From contig NZ_JBNFZM010000002.1 of assembly GCF_051195235.1 (NCBI RefSeq), forward strand, positions 558,001 through 622,000: a DNA stretch of 64,000 nt, given 5' to 3'. The stretch is from Tateyamaria sp947503385 (lineage in GTDB: Bacteria > Pseudomonadota > Alphaproteobacteria > Rhodobacterales > Rhodobacteraceae). The translations under genes were made by a program, and so were the position numbers. The notes beneath the pieces are model-generated. The model did no database searches and was not told the origin of the DNA. It saw only the letters and a program-made list of their open reading frames with translations. Numbering within the stretch: position 1 is the first letter of the stretch; every line of letters starts with the position of its first letter. Positions 23,737-32,769 of this stretch are shown here, one piece after another.

Positions 23737-24854
23737 GCGATCTGCCCCCCCTGTCTCCCGCAGACCCCACCAGCGAGCACCGCTTTCCCTGCAACAATTG
23801 CGGGGCCGATTTCCGCTATGATCCCGCCAGCCGCAGCCTGACCTGCGACCACTGCGGCAACACCGGCCTGATCGAAGGGACGGGCACCGGCGGCCCCGCC
23901 GCCCTGACCGAACTGGACTACCGCACCGCCCTGACCGCCGATCTGCCCTATGCGGAGATCGAGGAAACCCGCGTCTCCAAATGCCCCAATTGTGCCGCAC
24001 AAGTGGAATTCGACGCCGACATCCACGCCACCGAATGCCCGTTCTGCGCCACGCCCGTCGTGACCGACACCGGCGCGCACCGGCACATCAAACCCAAGGG
24101 CGTGCTGCCCTTTGCGCTGTCCGAACGCGAGGCGCGCGCGGCGATGACCACATGGCTGGGCCGCCTCTGGTTCGCACCCTCTGGCCTGCAGGACTACGCC
24201 CGCAAGGGCCGCGCGATGCAGGGCATCTACGTGCCCTACTGGACCTTCGACGCAGACACCCGCAGCGCCTATACCGGCGAGCGCGGCACCGTCTATTACG
24301 AGACGCAGACCGTGGTGCGCGACGGAAAGCGCGAACAGGTCCGCGTGGCCAAGGTCCGCTGGCAACGCACCCGTGGCAAGGTCGCGCGCTTTTTCGACGA
24401 CGTGCTGGTGCTGGCCTCCAAATCCCTGCCCAAACGCTACACCGACGCGCTTGAGCCGTGGGACCTGTCCGAAATGGAACCCTACGCGCCCGAATTCCTT
24501 GCCGGGTTCCGCGCCGAAGGCTACGCGGTCGAACTCGAAGAAGGGTTCGAACACGCCCGCGGCTACATGGACCGGATCATCGCCCGCGATATCAAATTCG
24601 ACATCGGCGGCGACCGCCAGCGCATCCACTCGGTCGACACGAAACTGGGCAAGATCACCTTCAAACACGTGCTGCTGCCGGTCTGGCTGGCCGCCTACAA
24701 GTACCGCGGCGAAACCTACCGCTTTGTGGTCAACGGACGCACTGGCAGGGTGCAGGGCGAACGCCCGTGGTCAGCATGGAAAATCGCCGTCGCCGTCATC
24801 ATCGGCCTGATCGTGGCCGCTGGCATCGGCTTTGCCGTGGCGGCAAACCAATGA
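23733..24854 (+). CDS. Zinc-ribbon membrane protein (TFIIB-type, YdjG-like)
   Basis: A 373-aa protein with two zinc ribbons: FPCNNCGADFRY with LTCDHCGNTG (residues 18-46) and SKCPNCAAQVEF with TECPFCATPV (about 82-107). A long soluble domain follows (GIYVPYWTFDADTRSAYTGE) and one C-terminal transmembrane helix (IAVAVIIGLIVAAGIGFAVA). Proteins like this are sometimes annotated as primosomal protein N', which is wrong because no helicase motifs exist. The architecture resembles Bacillus YdjG, partner of SPFH protein YdjI. It overlaps the neighbouring genes on both sides by ATGA. Confidence 0.82.
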   Translation: MSDLPPLSPADPTSEHRFPCNNCGADFRYDPASRSLTCDHCGNTGLIEGTGTGGPAALTELDYRTALTADLPYAEIEETRVSKCPNCAAQVEFDADIHATECPFCATPVVTDTGAHRHIKPKGVLPFALSEREARAAMTTWLGRLWFAPSGLQDYARKGRAMQGIYVPYWTFDADTRSAYTGERGTVYYETQTVVRDGKREQVRVAKVRWQRTRGKVARFFDDVLVLASKSLPKRYTDALEPWDLSEMEPYAPEFLAGFRAEGYAVELEEGFEHARGYMDRIIARDIKFDIGGDRQRIHSVDTKLGKITFKHVLLPVWLAAYKYRGETYRFVVNGRTGRVQGERPWSAWKIAVAVIIGLIVAAGIGFAVAANQ

Positions 24855-25513
24855 CCCTCGACGAGGCGCTGGCGCAGCGCTTTTCCTGCCGTGCTTTCCG
24901 CGCCGATCCCGTGCCCGACGCCACGATCAACGCCTTCGTGCGCGCCGCGCAACAGGCCCCAAGCTGGTGCAACGCCCAGCCCTGGCAACTGATCATCACG
25001 CGCGGCGACGGCACCGAACGCTTCCGTACGGGCCTCTATGCGGCGGCGCAGTCCACCGCGCCCGCCCCCGATCTGCCATGGCCCGAAGGATACCCCGGCA
25101 TCTATGGCGACCGCCGCCGCGCCTGCGGCTTTCAGCTTTATGACGCCGTGGGCATCGAAAAGGGGGACCGGGCCGCCTCTGCCGCGCAGATGATGGAAAA
25201 CTACCGCCTCTTCGGCGCGCCGCACGTGGCCATCGTCACCTCTGCCCGCGCTTTGGGCGCCTATGGTGCCATGGACACAGGCGGCTTTGTCACCGCCTTT
25301 TGCCTTGCCGCCACGGCCCATGGCATTGCCACCATCCCACAGGCCGCCATCGCAGCGCAGGCCCCCTTTGTCCGGAACCATTTCGGCATCCCCGACGACC
25401 GCATGATCCTGTGTGCGATTTCGTTTGGCCATGCCGACACCGACCATCCCGCCAATCGCTTTCGCACCGACCGGGCCGACCCGGCAGACGTCATCGACTG
25501 GAAAGACGCATGA
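24851..25513 (+). CDS. Nitroreductase-family FMN oxidoreductase
   Basis: A 220-aa nitroreductase-fold protein. The FMN-binding start is visible as RFSCRAFRADPVPD (RxSxRxF), followed by AAQQAPSWCNAQPWQL and the C-terminal ILCAISFGHADTDHPANRFR. It probably reduces nitroaromatic or quinone-like compounds with NAD(P)H. It overlaps the zinc-ribbon gene by ATGA and the dtd gene by ATGA, so the group is translationally coupled. Confidence 0.92.
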   Translation: MTLDEALAQRFSCRAFRADPVPDATINAFVRAAQQAPSWCNAQPWQLIITRGDGTERFRTGLYAAAQSTAPAPDLPWPEGYPGIYGDRRRACGFQLYDAVGIEKGDRAASAAQMMENYRLFGAPHVAIVTSARALGAYGAMDTGGFVTAFCLAATAHGIATIPQAAIAAQAPFVRNHFGIPDDRMILCAISFGHADTDHPANRFRTDRADPADVIDWKDA

Positions 25514-25956
25514 GGGCGGTGCTCCAGCGCGTCAGCCAAGCTGCGGTGACCGTGGGCGGTGACGTGGTGGGCCAATGCGGCCCGGGCCTGCTGATCCTGA
25601 TCTGTGCAATGCCGGGCGACACCAAGGATACGGTCAGCGCCCTTGCCCAAAAGATCGCCAAGATGCGGCTTTTCAAGGATGCGGAGGGAAAGATGAACCT
25701 GTCGTTGCTGCAAACCGGCGGCGGTGCGCTTGTGGTCAGCCAATTCACGCTGGCCGCCGACACGTCGCGCGGCAACCGCCCCGGCTTTTCCGGCGCGGCC
25801 AAACCGGTGGAGGCCGAAAACCTCTACCTCGACTTTGCAGAATCGCTTGCGGGGCTGGGCATCGGCACCGACACCGGTCAATTCGGGGCCGATATGTCCG
25901 TGTCGCTCGTCAATGACGGCCCCGTGACGATCTGGCTGGACACCGACGCGCCTTAA
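25510..25956 (+). CDS. dtd: D-aminoacyl-tRNA deacylase
   Basis: A 148-aa Dtd, which removes D-amino acids (and Gly) from mischarged tRNAs. The full length and motifs are clear: MRAVLQRVSQAAVTVGG, the catalytic-pocket VVSQFTLAADTSRGNRPGF and the cross-subunit NDGPVTIWLDT with the Gly-cisPro pair. It overlaps nitroreductase by ATGA and converges with the GH18 gene, sharing four bases at the stops. Confidence 0.97.
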   Translation: MRAVLQRVSQAAVTVGGDVVGQCGPGLLILICAMPGDTKDTVSALAQKIAKMRLFKDAEGKMNLSLLQTGGGALVVSQFTLAADTSRGNRPGFSGAAKPVEAENLYLDFAESLAGLGIGTDTGQFGADMSVSLVNDGPVTIWLDTDAP

Positions 25957-26813
25957 TCACCGTCATGCATCAGCGCCCACATCTCCAGACCGGTGGCGAA
26001 TGTGGGATAGCCCGTTGCCCGGTCCACGGAATCATTGTCCAGCCGCCACGCCAGAACGCCCGGTGCCCCGTGCGCCTTGGCCCCTGCGGCGCGCGGTTTG
26101 GGATCGTCGGACTGGCCGATATACCCTTCGGAATTCAGCCCGAACAGGATCGTGTCATAGGACCCCAGCATGTCGGCATAAGGTGCCACCTGCGTGCCAT
26201 TGCCGCCGTGATCATAGGCCTGCGGCGTGGTGAAGGTGAAACAGTCCAGCACCTCTTTGCTCAGCCCGCTCAGCTGTGCGGGCGTGATGGTCATGATCAT
26301 CTGGCGCGATGATCCCAGACCGTCCAGCGCACGGCGCAGATGCTGGGCCAGCTCCAGCATCGCCTCCGGCGTCACATAGGTGCTTTCATAGTCGATATCG
26401 ATGCCGTCCAGATCATGCGCGCGCACGATATTGGCCACGCTTTGCGCAAAGGCGGCGGGGGTTTCGGCGGCATTGCCCGCATCATTGTTGCCCCATCCCA
26501 GCGAAATCAGGATTTTGATATCCGGGTTCTTGGCCCGCGCGGCCTCCACCAAACGGGTCAGCCGGTCGGTGTCCATATCGCCGGGCTTGGCCGGATACCG
26601 CCCGTCCCCGTCGCGCCAATTGGTGAACGCGGCCACGTAATCCGCCGAACCGTGATTTTGCACCGCATGAACAAAGGCGGTGATCAGCAGGTTGCATTTG
26701 TCAAAGGGCGCTGTCGCGACAATCTCGTCGTAATGCGCCTTGGGCACGCCGTTGAACAGGCCGAAATACTGCGCGACGACGGGTCCCGAAATCGGGTTCG
26801 ATGCGTTGGTCAT
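25953..26813 (-). CDS. Glycoside hydrolase family 18 (chitinase-like) protein
   Basis: A 286-aa GH18 catalytic domain. The active-site DxxDxDxE motif is intact in DLDGIDIDYESTY, and KILISLGWGNND matches the SxGG-like strand. There is no signal peptide and no chitin-binding domain, so if expressed from ATG 26813 (GGAG upstream) it would be cytosolic or exported by a non-Sec route. It could act on chito-oligosaccharides or another N-acetylated glycan. No chitin-uptake genes are nearby. Confidence 0.85.
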   Translation of the reverse strand: MTNASNPISGPVVAQYFGLFNGVPKAHYDEIVATAPFDKCNLLITAFVHAVQNHGSADYVAAFTNWRDGDGRYPAKPGDMDTDRLTRLVEAARAKNPDIKILISLGWGNNDAGNAAETPAAFAQSVANIVRAHDLDGIDIDYESTYVTPEAMLELAQHLRRALDGLGSSRQMIMTITPAQLSGLSKEVLDCFTFTTPQAYDHGGNGTQVAPYADMLGSYDTILFGLNSEGYIGQSDDPKPRAAGAKAHGAPGVLAWRLDNDSVDRATGYPTFATGLEMWALMHDGD

Positions 26814-26953
26814 TGAAATCTCCATTTGAAAATGCGGCGGTCCGAAACCGGATTGCCTGCGGCCATGGTGCACCCATAGCGTGTGATCTGGCAAGGAATG
26901 GATCGTGCCCGCCCTGTGCGGGTGGGGGTGGTTGCGATTGCAACTGCGGGGCG

Positions 26954-27652
26954 TCAGCCCCGGCGCACGGTCCTGTCGCTGGCCAGCATGTCCGCGACCC
27001 AGTCCGGCACTTTCAGCCCATCCGCGACCTTGGCATCGAGCGCCGTTTCCAACGCCGTGATATGCGCAAGTTTGCCGATCACCGCGTCGATACGGTCAAA
27101 GGGGACAACAACAACCCCGTCCCGGTCGCCCACAATCATATCGCCCGTCTCGACCTGTTGCCCGCCGATCTGCACCGCGCATCCCACCGTGCCGGGGCCC
27201 GACATTTGCGGCGAGGCGGGCGTGATCCCGGCGCACCACACCGGCAGGCCCACGGGCACAATCCCGTCATAGTCGCGGACCGGCCCGTCGGTGACAAAAC
27301 CTGCCGCACCGGCATTTTTCATCATCCCCACCAACCGGTCGCCCGCCGCGGCACAACCCTGATGTCCGGCAAAGGCCGACACGACGATATCGCCTTGCGT
27401 GATGAAATTGAGCGCGGCAAAGGTGGCCAGCACGTCGCCCGGCCCGCAATCGGCGGTCAGCGCGGGGCCTGCGGCAACGCAGGCAAGGTCGCGCCCCGCC
27501 CCCAGCGGCTGGATCGTGGACGCAAGCGCGCCACCCCCGCCCAACGCATCCGCGACAAAACCCGTGGGCACGTCTTGAAAGGCCGCAATCTGCGCATCCG
27601 TCGGACGCCGCATCTGAGCGGCGATGGTCAGCAGAGGCGGGGCTTCGATCAT
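26954..27652 (-). CDS. RraA-like / HMG-CHA aldolase family protein
   Basis: A 232-aa protein of the RraA-like fold. Family motifs are visible: FVADALGGGG, the AGHQGCAAAGDRLVGMMKNA segment, GFVTDGPVRDYDGI (the RD metal-binding element) and VGDRDGVVVVPF. Members act as 4-hydroxy-4-methyl-2-oxoglutarate or related class II pyruvate aldolases, or as RNase E inhibitors. The DGPVRD and GDRDG motifs favour an aldolase/decarboxylase-like role. GGAGAC precedes the ATG. Confidence 0.85.
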   Translation of the reverse strand: MIEAPPLLTIAAQMRRPTDAQIAAFQDVPTGFVADALGGGGALASTIQPLGAGRDLACVAAGPALTADCGPGDVLATFAALNFITQGDIVVSAFAGHQGCAAAGDRLVGMMKNAGAAGFVTDGPVRDYDGIVPVGLPVWCAGITPASPQMSGPGTVGCAVQIGGQQVETGDMIVGDRDGVVVVPFDRIDAVIGKLAHITALETALDAKVADGLKVPDWVADMLASDRTVRRG

Positions 27653-27790
27653 GGTGTGTCTCCGGGTCGTGGTTTTGTGGGGCGATGCGGCCAGGTGTAG
27701 GGTGGGCATTTTGCCCACCATCCGTCAACCAACCCTTACCAGATCGTTAAACCGTCTCTGTAACCCATTGAAAAGGCGTGGCGCGCGCCC

Positions 27791-27807
27791 TGTCCCAGCA
27801 TGGGACA
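27791..27807 (-). terminator. Hairpin at the end of the type I secretion operon
   Basis: TGTCCCA - 3 nt - TGGGACA is a perfect 7-bp stem directly after the HlyD stop. No T run follows on the minus strand, so termination efficiency is uncertain. Confidence 0.4.
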
Positions 27808-27809
27808 CC

Positions 27810-28985
27810 TCACGGCTCCCGAAAAGCCTCGCGGGATTTATAGAGCGGTTTGAGCAAGTATTGCAGCACCGTTTTTGACCCCGTGTGCAGCTCCACCTCG
27901 GCCTGCATTCCGGGCCGCATCGCGATGCTTTTCTGCCGCTCCGTGAGGGCCGAAAGATCGACCGCGACGGTCACCTTGTAATGGGGATCGCCCCCCTCTT
28001 TCCGCTCGTCTTTGAACGTGTCCGCCGAGACCAGCGTGACCGCCCCCTTGAGCGCCCCATAGATCGTGTAATCATAGGCCGACAGCTTGACCGTGGCCTC
28101 CTGCCCCTCGCGGACGCCTGCGATATTCTTGGGCGGAATCTGCGCCTCCACGAACAGCTCTTCATCCAGCGGGATGATCTGAAGGATTTCTTCTCCGGGC
28201 CGGACCACACCACCGATCGTGGTGACGGCAAGCCCGTTCACGATGCCGCGCACCGGGCTGGTCAGGACGGTGCGATTGAGCTGGTCCTGCGCCGCCTTGA
28301 GGGTCTGGCCCAGCGTGTTCAGTTCCTTGAGCGTGTCGGAATAGGTCTGGGCGCGGTCCAGTTCTGTCTGGGTGATGATCTCGTCCAGCTTGATCCGCGC
28401 GTCAGCCCATGCCTTGCGGGCGCGGGTCACCTCGATCAGGGCGACGATCTGCCGGTCCAAGAGCCGCTCGAGCAGCTCCTTTTCCTGCGCCGCCTGATCC
28501 AGCACCCGCTCCGCCCCCTCGCGGCGGCTCACGAAATCAGTCTGGCGCGCCATCAGCAGTGCCCGTTCGCTGGCCACAACGCCGGGCATCCGCGCCTCCA
28601 GTTCCAGCGGCACGGTGAAATCGAACTGTCCGGCCAGTTCTGCCTCCAGCCGAAGCTGGCGCACGGTCAGTGCCGTGATCTGGTCCGACAGGTCATCAGC
28701 CTGACTTTGAAACTGGGTCGACTGGAGCCGCGCCAGCACGTCGCCGCGCTCGACCACGTCACCTTCGGCCACGGCCAGTTCGGCCAGAATGCCGCCCTCT
28801 AGGTTCTGGATGATCTGCGGACGCGAGGACGAGATCATCTCGCCCTGCCCGCGCACAATCTCGTCGACCCAAGCCAGCGCAGCCCAGATGACAAAGACCA
28901 GTACCGCCGCCGCCACCAACCAGATCAGGCGCGAGGGACCGCGCATCTGATCTTCCAACTGCCCATCCAGCGACACCACGCTCAT
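27810..28985 (-). CDS. HlyD-family type I secretion membrane-fusion protein
   Basis: A 391-aa periplasmic adaptor. A short cytosolic N-terminus is followed by one TM helix (residues 20-42, LIWLVAAAVLVFVIWAALAW), a lipoyl half-motif (IIQNLEGGILAELAVAEGDV), a long coiled-coil and a beta-barrel C-terminus. It bridges the inner-membrane ABC exporter and TolC. It overlaps the ABC gene by four bases and is the last gene of the adhesin-TolC-ABC-HlyD operon. Confidence 0.95.
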   Translation of the reverse strand: MSVVSLDGQLEDQMRGPSRLIWLVAAAVLVFVIWAALAWVDEIVRGQGEMISSSRPQIIQNLEGGILAELAVAEGDVVERGDVLARLQSTQFQSQADDLSDQITALTVRQLRLEAELAGQFDFTVPLELEARMPGVVASERALLMARQTDFVSRREGAERVLDQAAQEKELLERLLDRQIVALIEVTRARKAWADARIKLDEIITQTELDRAQTYSDTLKELNTLGQTLKAAQDQLNRTVLTSPVRGIVNGLAVTTIGGVVRPGEEILQIIPLDEELFVEAQIPPKNIAGVREGQEATVKLSAYDYTIYGALKGAVTLVSADTFKDERKEGGDPHYKVTVAVDLSALTERQKSIAMRPGMQAEVELHTGSKTVLQYLLKPLYKSREAFREP

Positions 28986-31288
28986 GCGATTTTCCCCCGC
29001 ACCTGCACCGGCGCGCCGGAGCCTGCGATATGGGCCAACACCTCGTCACGCGGCCCGTCCACGGTCATCCGCCCGCCATGCAGGATCAGCGTGCGCGTCG
29101 TCAGCGACAGGATCGGCATCCGGTGCGTGGCGATCACCGCCGTCCGCCCCTTGAGCCACGTTTCCAGACGGCTGACCAACGTCGCCTCCAGCCGCTGATC
29201 AAGCGCAGCCGTGGGTTCGTCCAGCAGGCAGATCTTGGGGTCCTGCAACCACAGACGCGCCCAGCCGATGGACTGGCGCTGCCCGATGCTGAGCCCCTGC
29301 CCGCCGTCGAGGATTTCCAGATCGAGGCCTTTGTGATGGTTGCGCACAAACTCGCCCAGACCCGCGAAATCCAGCGCCTCCATCAGGCGATTGTCGTCGC
29401 GTTCCAGCATTGTCAGGTTCAGGTTATCGCGCAGCGTGCCGGTGAACAGACGCACGTCCTGACCCAGATAGCCGATCAGGCGGCGCAGGTCGCGCGGTTC
29501 GATCTGGCTCATCTCGGTGCCGTCGATCAACACCCGCCCCCGCGTGGGCGCATAGAGGCCCGACATCAGCTTGAGCAGCGACGACTTGCCTGCCCCGTTG
29601 GGGCCCAGCACCGCGACGCGCTGACCCGGCAGGATTTGCACGCCCGGAATGTCCAGCGTCGGCGCGCCATCTTCTTCGTACTGGAACTGCACTTCGCGCA
29701 TCTCGAAATGCCCGTTCAGCGTATCGCGCCGCAAAAAGGTGCGCGCGGGGTCTGCGTCCTGCGCGGCACCTGCAACCTGTTCCAGCCCGTCCAGCGCCGC
29801 CTTGACGTTGCCCCAGCGGGCCATGGTGTTGGCCAACTGCGTGAGCGGCGCCAGCGTGCGGGACGTCAGGATGCCCACGGCGATGATCGACCCCACGGTG
29901 AACTGCCCGGCAAAGACAAGATACGTCCCGGCGATGACAGCCGCCACATAGGTCAATTGCTGCATCCCCTGCGACCAGAAGGTCAGCACCGACGCCAGCC
30001 GCCGCTGTTCCGAAGATTTCAGCGCACTCAGCGTTGTCAGTTCCGCCCAAAGCCGCGCCACGCGATCTTCGGCGCGCAGCGTCTTGACCGTGTCGGCCTC
30101 GAATATGGTTTCGTGAAGCAGCCGTGTAGATTTGGCCGATGCACCTTGGGTCTCTTGCGTGAGACGCAGCATCCGTTTTTGCATCAGGAAGCCGGGGATC
30201 AACATCAGAACACCGCCTGCGATCAGCACCCAGACCACCGGCCCCGCGATGGACGCCACCAACAGCAGAAACACAAAGATGAACGGGATATCGGCAATCG
30301 TGCCGATGGTCGAGGCGGTGAAAAACTCGCGCACCGATCCAAACTCGCGCATGGCCGAGAATGTCATCGACGGTGGCTGACCCCGCGTGTCGGACCGCAT
30401 CCCCATGATCCGGTCCATCAGCAGGCGCAGCACCCGCAATTCGATCTGCCGCCCGGCCCCGTCCATCAAACGCGCGCGCGCAATTTTGAGCAATGCCTCA
30501 AGTGTCAGGGCAAGGCCCGCACCGATGGCCAGAACCCACAAGGTCGCGTGGCTTTGATGCGGGATCACACGGTCGTAGACCTGTAATGAAAACAGCGCAA
30601 CGGCCACAGCCAACAGGTTCGCAACAAAGGATCCAAGGGCAATTTCACCCAGCGCCCCTTTGAAGGTCAGGAATTCACCCCAGAACCAGTGCGGAGCACG
30701 ACTGTCCGTTTTGTGGGTGGCGGCAATCTGCGCCAACGGGGCTTCGGCCTTGATCACGCGGCCTGCGAAATGCGGGGCAAATTCGGCCAGTGGTATGTCC
30801 GCTCGATTGTCAGGGCATGTCTGGTCATAAAGCGTCACGGCACCGCGCGCCTGTGCCAGAACAAGGACAAGCTGGCCGCTTTTCATATAGGCCAGCGCAG
30901 GCCAGAGGGACGGGTCCGGCGCTTGCACATGGCGCGCCGTGGCCACGAGGCCTGTCGCCTTGAGGCAGGCCGCCAATGCGGTTGCTTCTGCGTCGTCGGT
31001 GGTCTGAGTGTTCAGCCGTCCGCGCAGATCATCGACCAGATCGGTGCGCGCCGTCTGCACGCCCAACAGGCCGGCATAGATCCCGGCCAGTTCCACCCGA
31101 CGTTCGAGCCGGTCCATCAGCGCGTTGGTGTTGTCCGCCTTAGGCGGGGCGGGCCGTTTTATCAAACCCGCGGTGAGGGGTTTGCGCGCGGGCGCCGGTG
31201 TTTTGAGTTCGGCGGTGAGGCGCGTGCGCTTGCCATTGGAGACTGTCATGGACAGCGGGCGGCGGTCCGTTGGATCAGAGGTCGTCAA
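28982..31288 (-). CDS. Type I secretion ABC transporter (LapB-like permease/ATPase)
   Basis: A 768-aa exporter. The N-terminal region (about 55-215) resembles a degenerate C39-like domain without a catalytic Cys; a six-helix permease domain follows (GEFLTFKGALGEIALGSFVA), then the ATPase with Walker A GPNGAGKSSLLKLMSG, signature LSIGQRQSIGWARL and Walker B ICLLDEPTAALD. It powers export of the adjacent adhesin. The likely start is TTG at 31288 (GGAG upstream), overlapping the TolC stop as TTGA; ATG 31249 is an alternative. Confidence 0.93.
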   Translation of the reverse strand: MTTSDPTDRRPLSMTVSNGKRTRLTAELKTPAPARKPLTAGLIKRPAPPKADNTNALMDRLERRVELAGIYAGLLGVQTARTDLVDDLRGRLNTQTTDDAEATALAACLKATGLVATARHVQAPDPSLWPALAYMKSGQLVLVLAQARGAVTLYDQTCPDNRADIPLAEFAPHFAGRVIKAEAPLAQIAATHKTDSRAPHWFWGEFLTFKGALGEIALGSFVANLLAVAVALFSLQVYDRVIPHQSHATLWVLAIGAGLALTLEALLKIARARLMDGAGRQIELRVLRLLMDRIMGMRSDTRGQPPSMTFSAMREFGSVREFFTASTIGTIADIPFIFVFLLLVASIAGPVVWVLIAGGVLMLIPGFLMQKRMLRLTQETQGASAKSTRLLHETIFEADTVKTLRAEDRVARLWAELTTLSALKSSEQRRLASVLTFWSQGMQQLTYVAAVIAGTYLVFAGQFTVGSIIAVGILTSRTLAPLTQLANTMARWGNVKAALDGLEQVAGAAQDADPARTFLRRDTLNGHFEMREVQFQYEEDGAPTLDIPGVQILPGQRVAVLGPNGAGKSSLLKLMSGLYAPTRGRVLIDGTEMSQIEPRDLRRLIGYLGQDVRLFTGTLRDNLNLTMLERDDNRLMEALDFAGLGEFVRNHHKGLDLEILDGGQGLSIGQRQSIGWARLWLQDPKICLLDEPTAALDQRLEATLVSRLETWLKGRTAVIATHRMPILSLTTRTLILHGGRMTVDGPRDEVLAHIAGSGAPVQVRGKIA

Positions 31289-32634
31289 ATCTGGTCTCCG
31301 TCCGCCAACACGCCTTGCACGCGCGCCAGTTCGATCTGCAAGCGCAGAGCTTCGTATTTCAGGGCCAGTTCCGCCTCTTGTCGTGCCGCAAAAGTCTCGT
31401 AGACGCCGACGACGTCCATGACTTGACGCTGGCCGCCCTGATATTGCGCCTGAAACAGGTCGAGGTTGGTCTTGGCCCCTGCGGTGAGAGTGCGCGCCTC
31501 GCCTGCTTGCCGTGCAGCGGCGGCCACGTCGCCTTCGAGGCGGCGCAGGGCGCGGTTTGCATCTTCGTTGGCCTGAGCCACCTGACGGCCTGCGGCCTCT
31601 TGTGCGGCCTCAATGGCGCGCAGCCGGGCGGGTGTGCCAAGGCCAAGGCCCGGACCACCCACCGTGATCCCTGCCCCGCCGTTTTCACCGATGGTCGCCT
31701 GCGCGCCCACACCGGGCAATTGGCTGGCGCGGTCGATGCGGGCCTGTGCGATGCTGCGGCTTTTCTCCGCTTCGGCACGGATGACGGAGAGCGGTTGTGC
31801 TTCGGTGCCGCGCACGGCGAGGGTTTGCAGCCCGCGCACATCGTCAAGCGGCGCGATGGCCATGGCGTTCAGTTCGGCCAGCGCGGTTGCCTCGGCCTCT
31901 TGTGCTGCGGCGGCAGCGGCACGGATTTCGGACAGCTTGGCGCGGATGACGTTGAGGTCGGACATGTCGGACACACCGCCCTTGACCCGTTCCCCCATAA
32001 CCCATTCGAAATGCGCCATTTCGTCCAGTGTGGTGCGGTGCAGGCCAGCGGCCTCACGCGCTTGCGCTGCATCAAGATAAAGGCCCAATGCCGTGGCCAC
32101 CCGATCATTGGTGTCCTCGGCCAAGGCCACGGCGGCAACTTCGACGTCCGCCTTGGCAAAGGCACGCTCGCCTTTCTTGCGGCCATTGTCGAACAGCACG
32201 GCGTCCACGACAATCTGGCTGATCAGATCCCCAAGCGAATTCAACGAGATGCTGGGGCCGATCGTGGGCAGCCAATTCTTAGAGGCCGCCGCAGCGCGCA
32301 GCCGGGCGGCTCGCAATTCCGTTTCGGCGGCACGGGCATTGGCGGCCAGCACTGCGGTGCTCACACGGTCATAGGCACTGCCTGATGGCAGCACCGACTG
32401 GCGCGCCAGCAGGTTCTGCAACACGATGCTTTCGGCGTTCAATGTCTGGTCGTGTTTGGTGGGCGTCTGCCGAAGGGCCGCCACCTGTGTGCCGTCGGCC
32501 TTTGGCGCGACGCTCGCATCCATGCCCGCGCTCAGCTTGGCCACGACCGGATTGTCGGTCAGCGCCTCGTCACACCCTGCCTGAAGGGTCAGTGCGGCGC
32601 ACAGTGCCGCTGCCTTGATACTACCTTGCCCCAT
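31285..32634 (-). CDS. TolC-family outer-membrane efflux protein
   Basis: A 449-aa TolC-like protein with a lipoprotein-like signal (AALCAALTLQAGC) and long heptad-rich helices typical of OEP repeats (AANARAAETELRAARLRAAA; LDLFQAQYQGGQRQVMDVVG). It forms the outer-membrane channel of the type I system. It is translationally coupled to the ABC gene and lies 135 bp downstream of the adhesin gene. Confidence 0.9.
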   Translation of the reverse strand: MGQGSIKAAALCAALTLQAGCDEALTDNPVVAKLSAGMDASVAPKADGTQVAALRQTPTKHDQTLNAESIVLQNLLARQSVLPSGSAYDRVSTAVLAANARAAETELRAARLRAAAASKNWLPTIGPSISLNSLGDLISQIVVDAVLFDNGRKKGERAFAKADVEVAAVALAEDTNDRVATALGLYLDAAQAREAAGLHRTTLDEMAHFEWVMGERVKGGVSDMSDLNVIRAKLSEIRAAAAAAQEAEATALAELNAMAIAPLDDVRGLQTLAVRGTEAQPLSVIRAEAEKSRSIAQARIDRASQLPGVGAQATIGENGGAGITVGGPGLGLGTPARLRAIEAAQEAAGRQVAQANEDANRALRRLEGDVAAAARQAGEARTLTAGAKTNLDLFQAQYQGGQRQVMDVVGVYETFAARQEAELALKYEALRLQIELARVQGVLADGDQI

Positions 32635-32769
32635 AGCGTCCCCGTTTCGGGTTGTCTTTTTTGAGGTGGGCGCGGTTGCGGTGTCCGGTCCGCGCCTCTT
32701 GTCTTGCTGGAAAGCTCGATATTGTTTTTATTGGTCTTGCCCAGTGAAAATTCGTTTTTGATCAGCCTG

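Noticed and set aside
23733..24854. Primosomal protein N' (PriA)
   Set aside because: It has zinc ribbons and a C-terminal TM helix but no helicase Walker motifs, so PriA identity is excluded.
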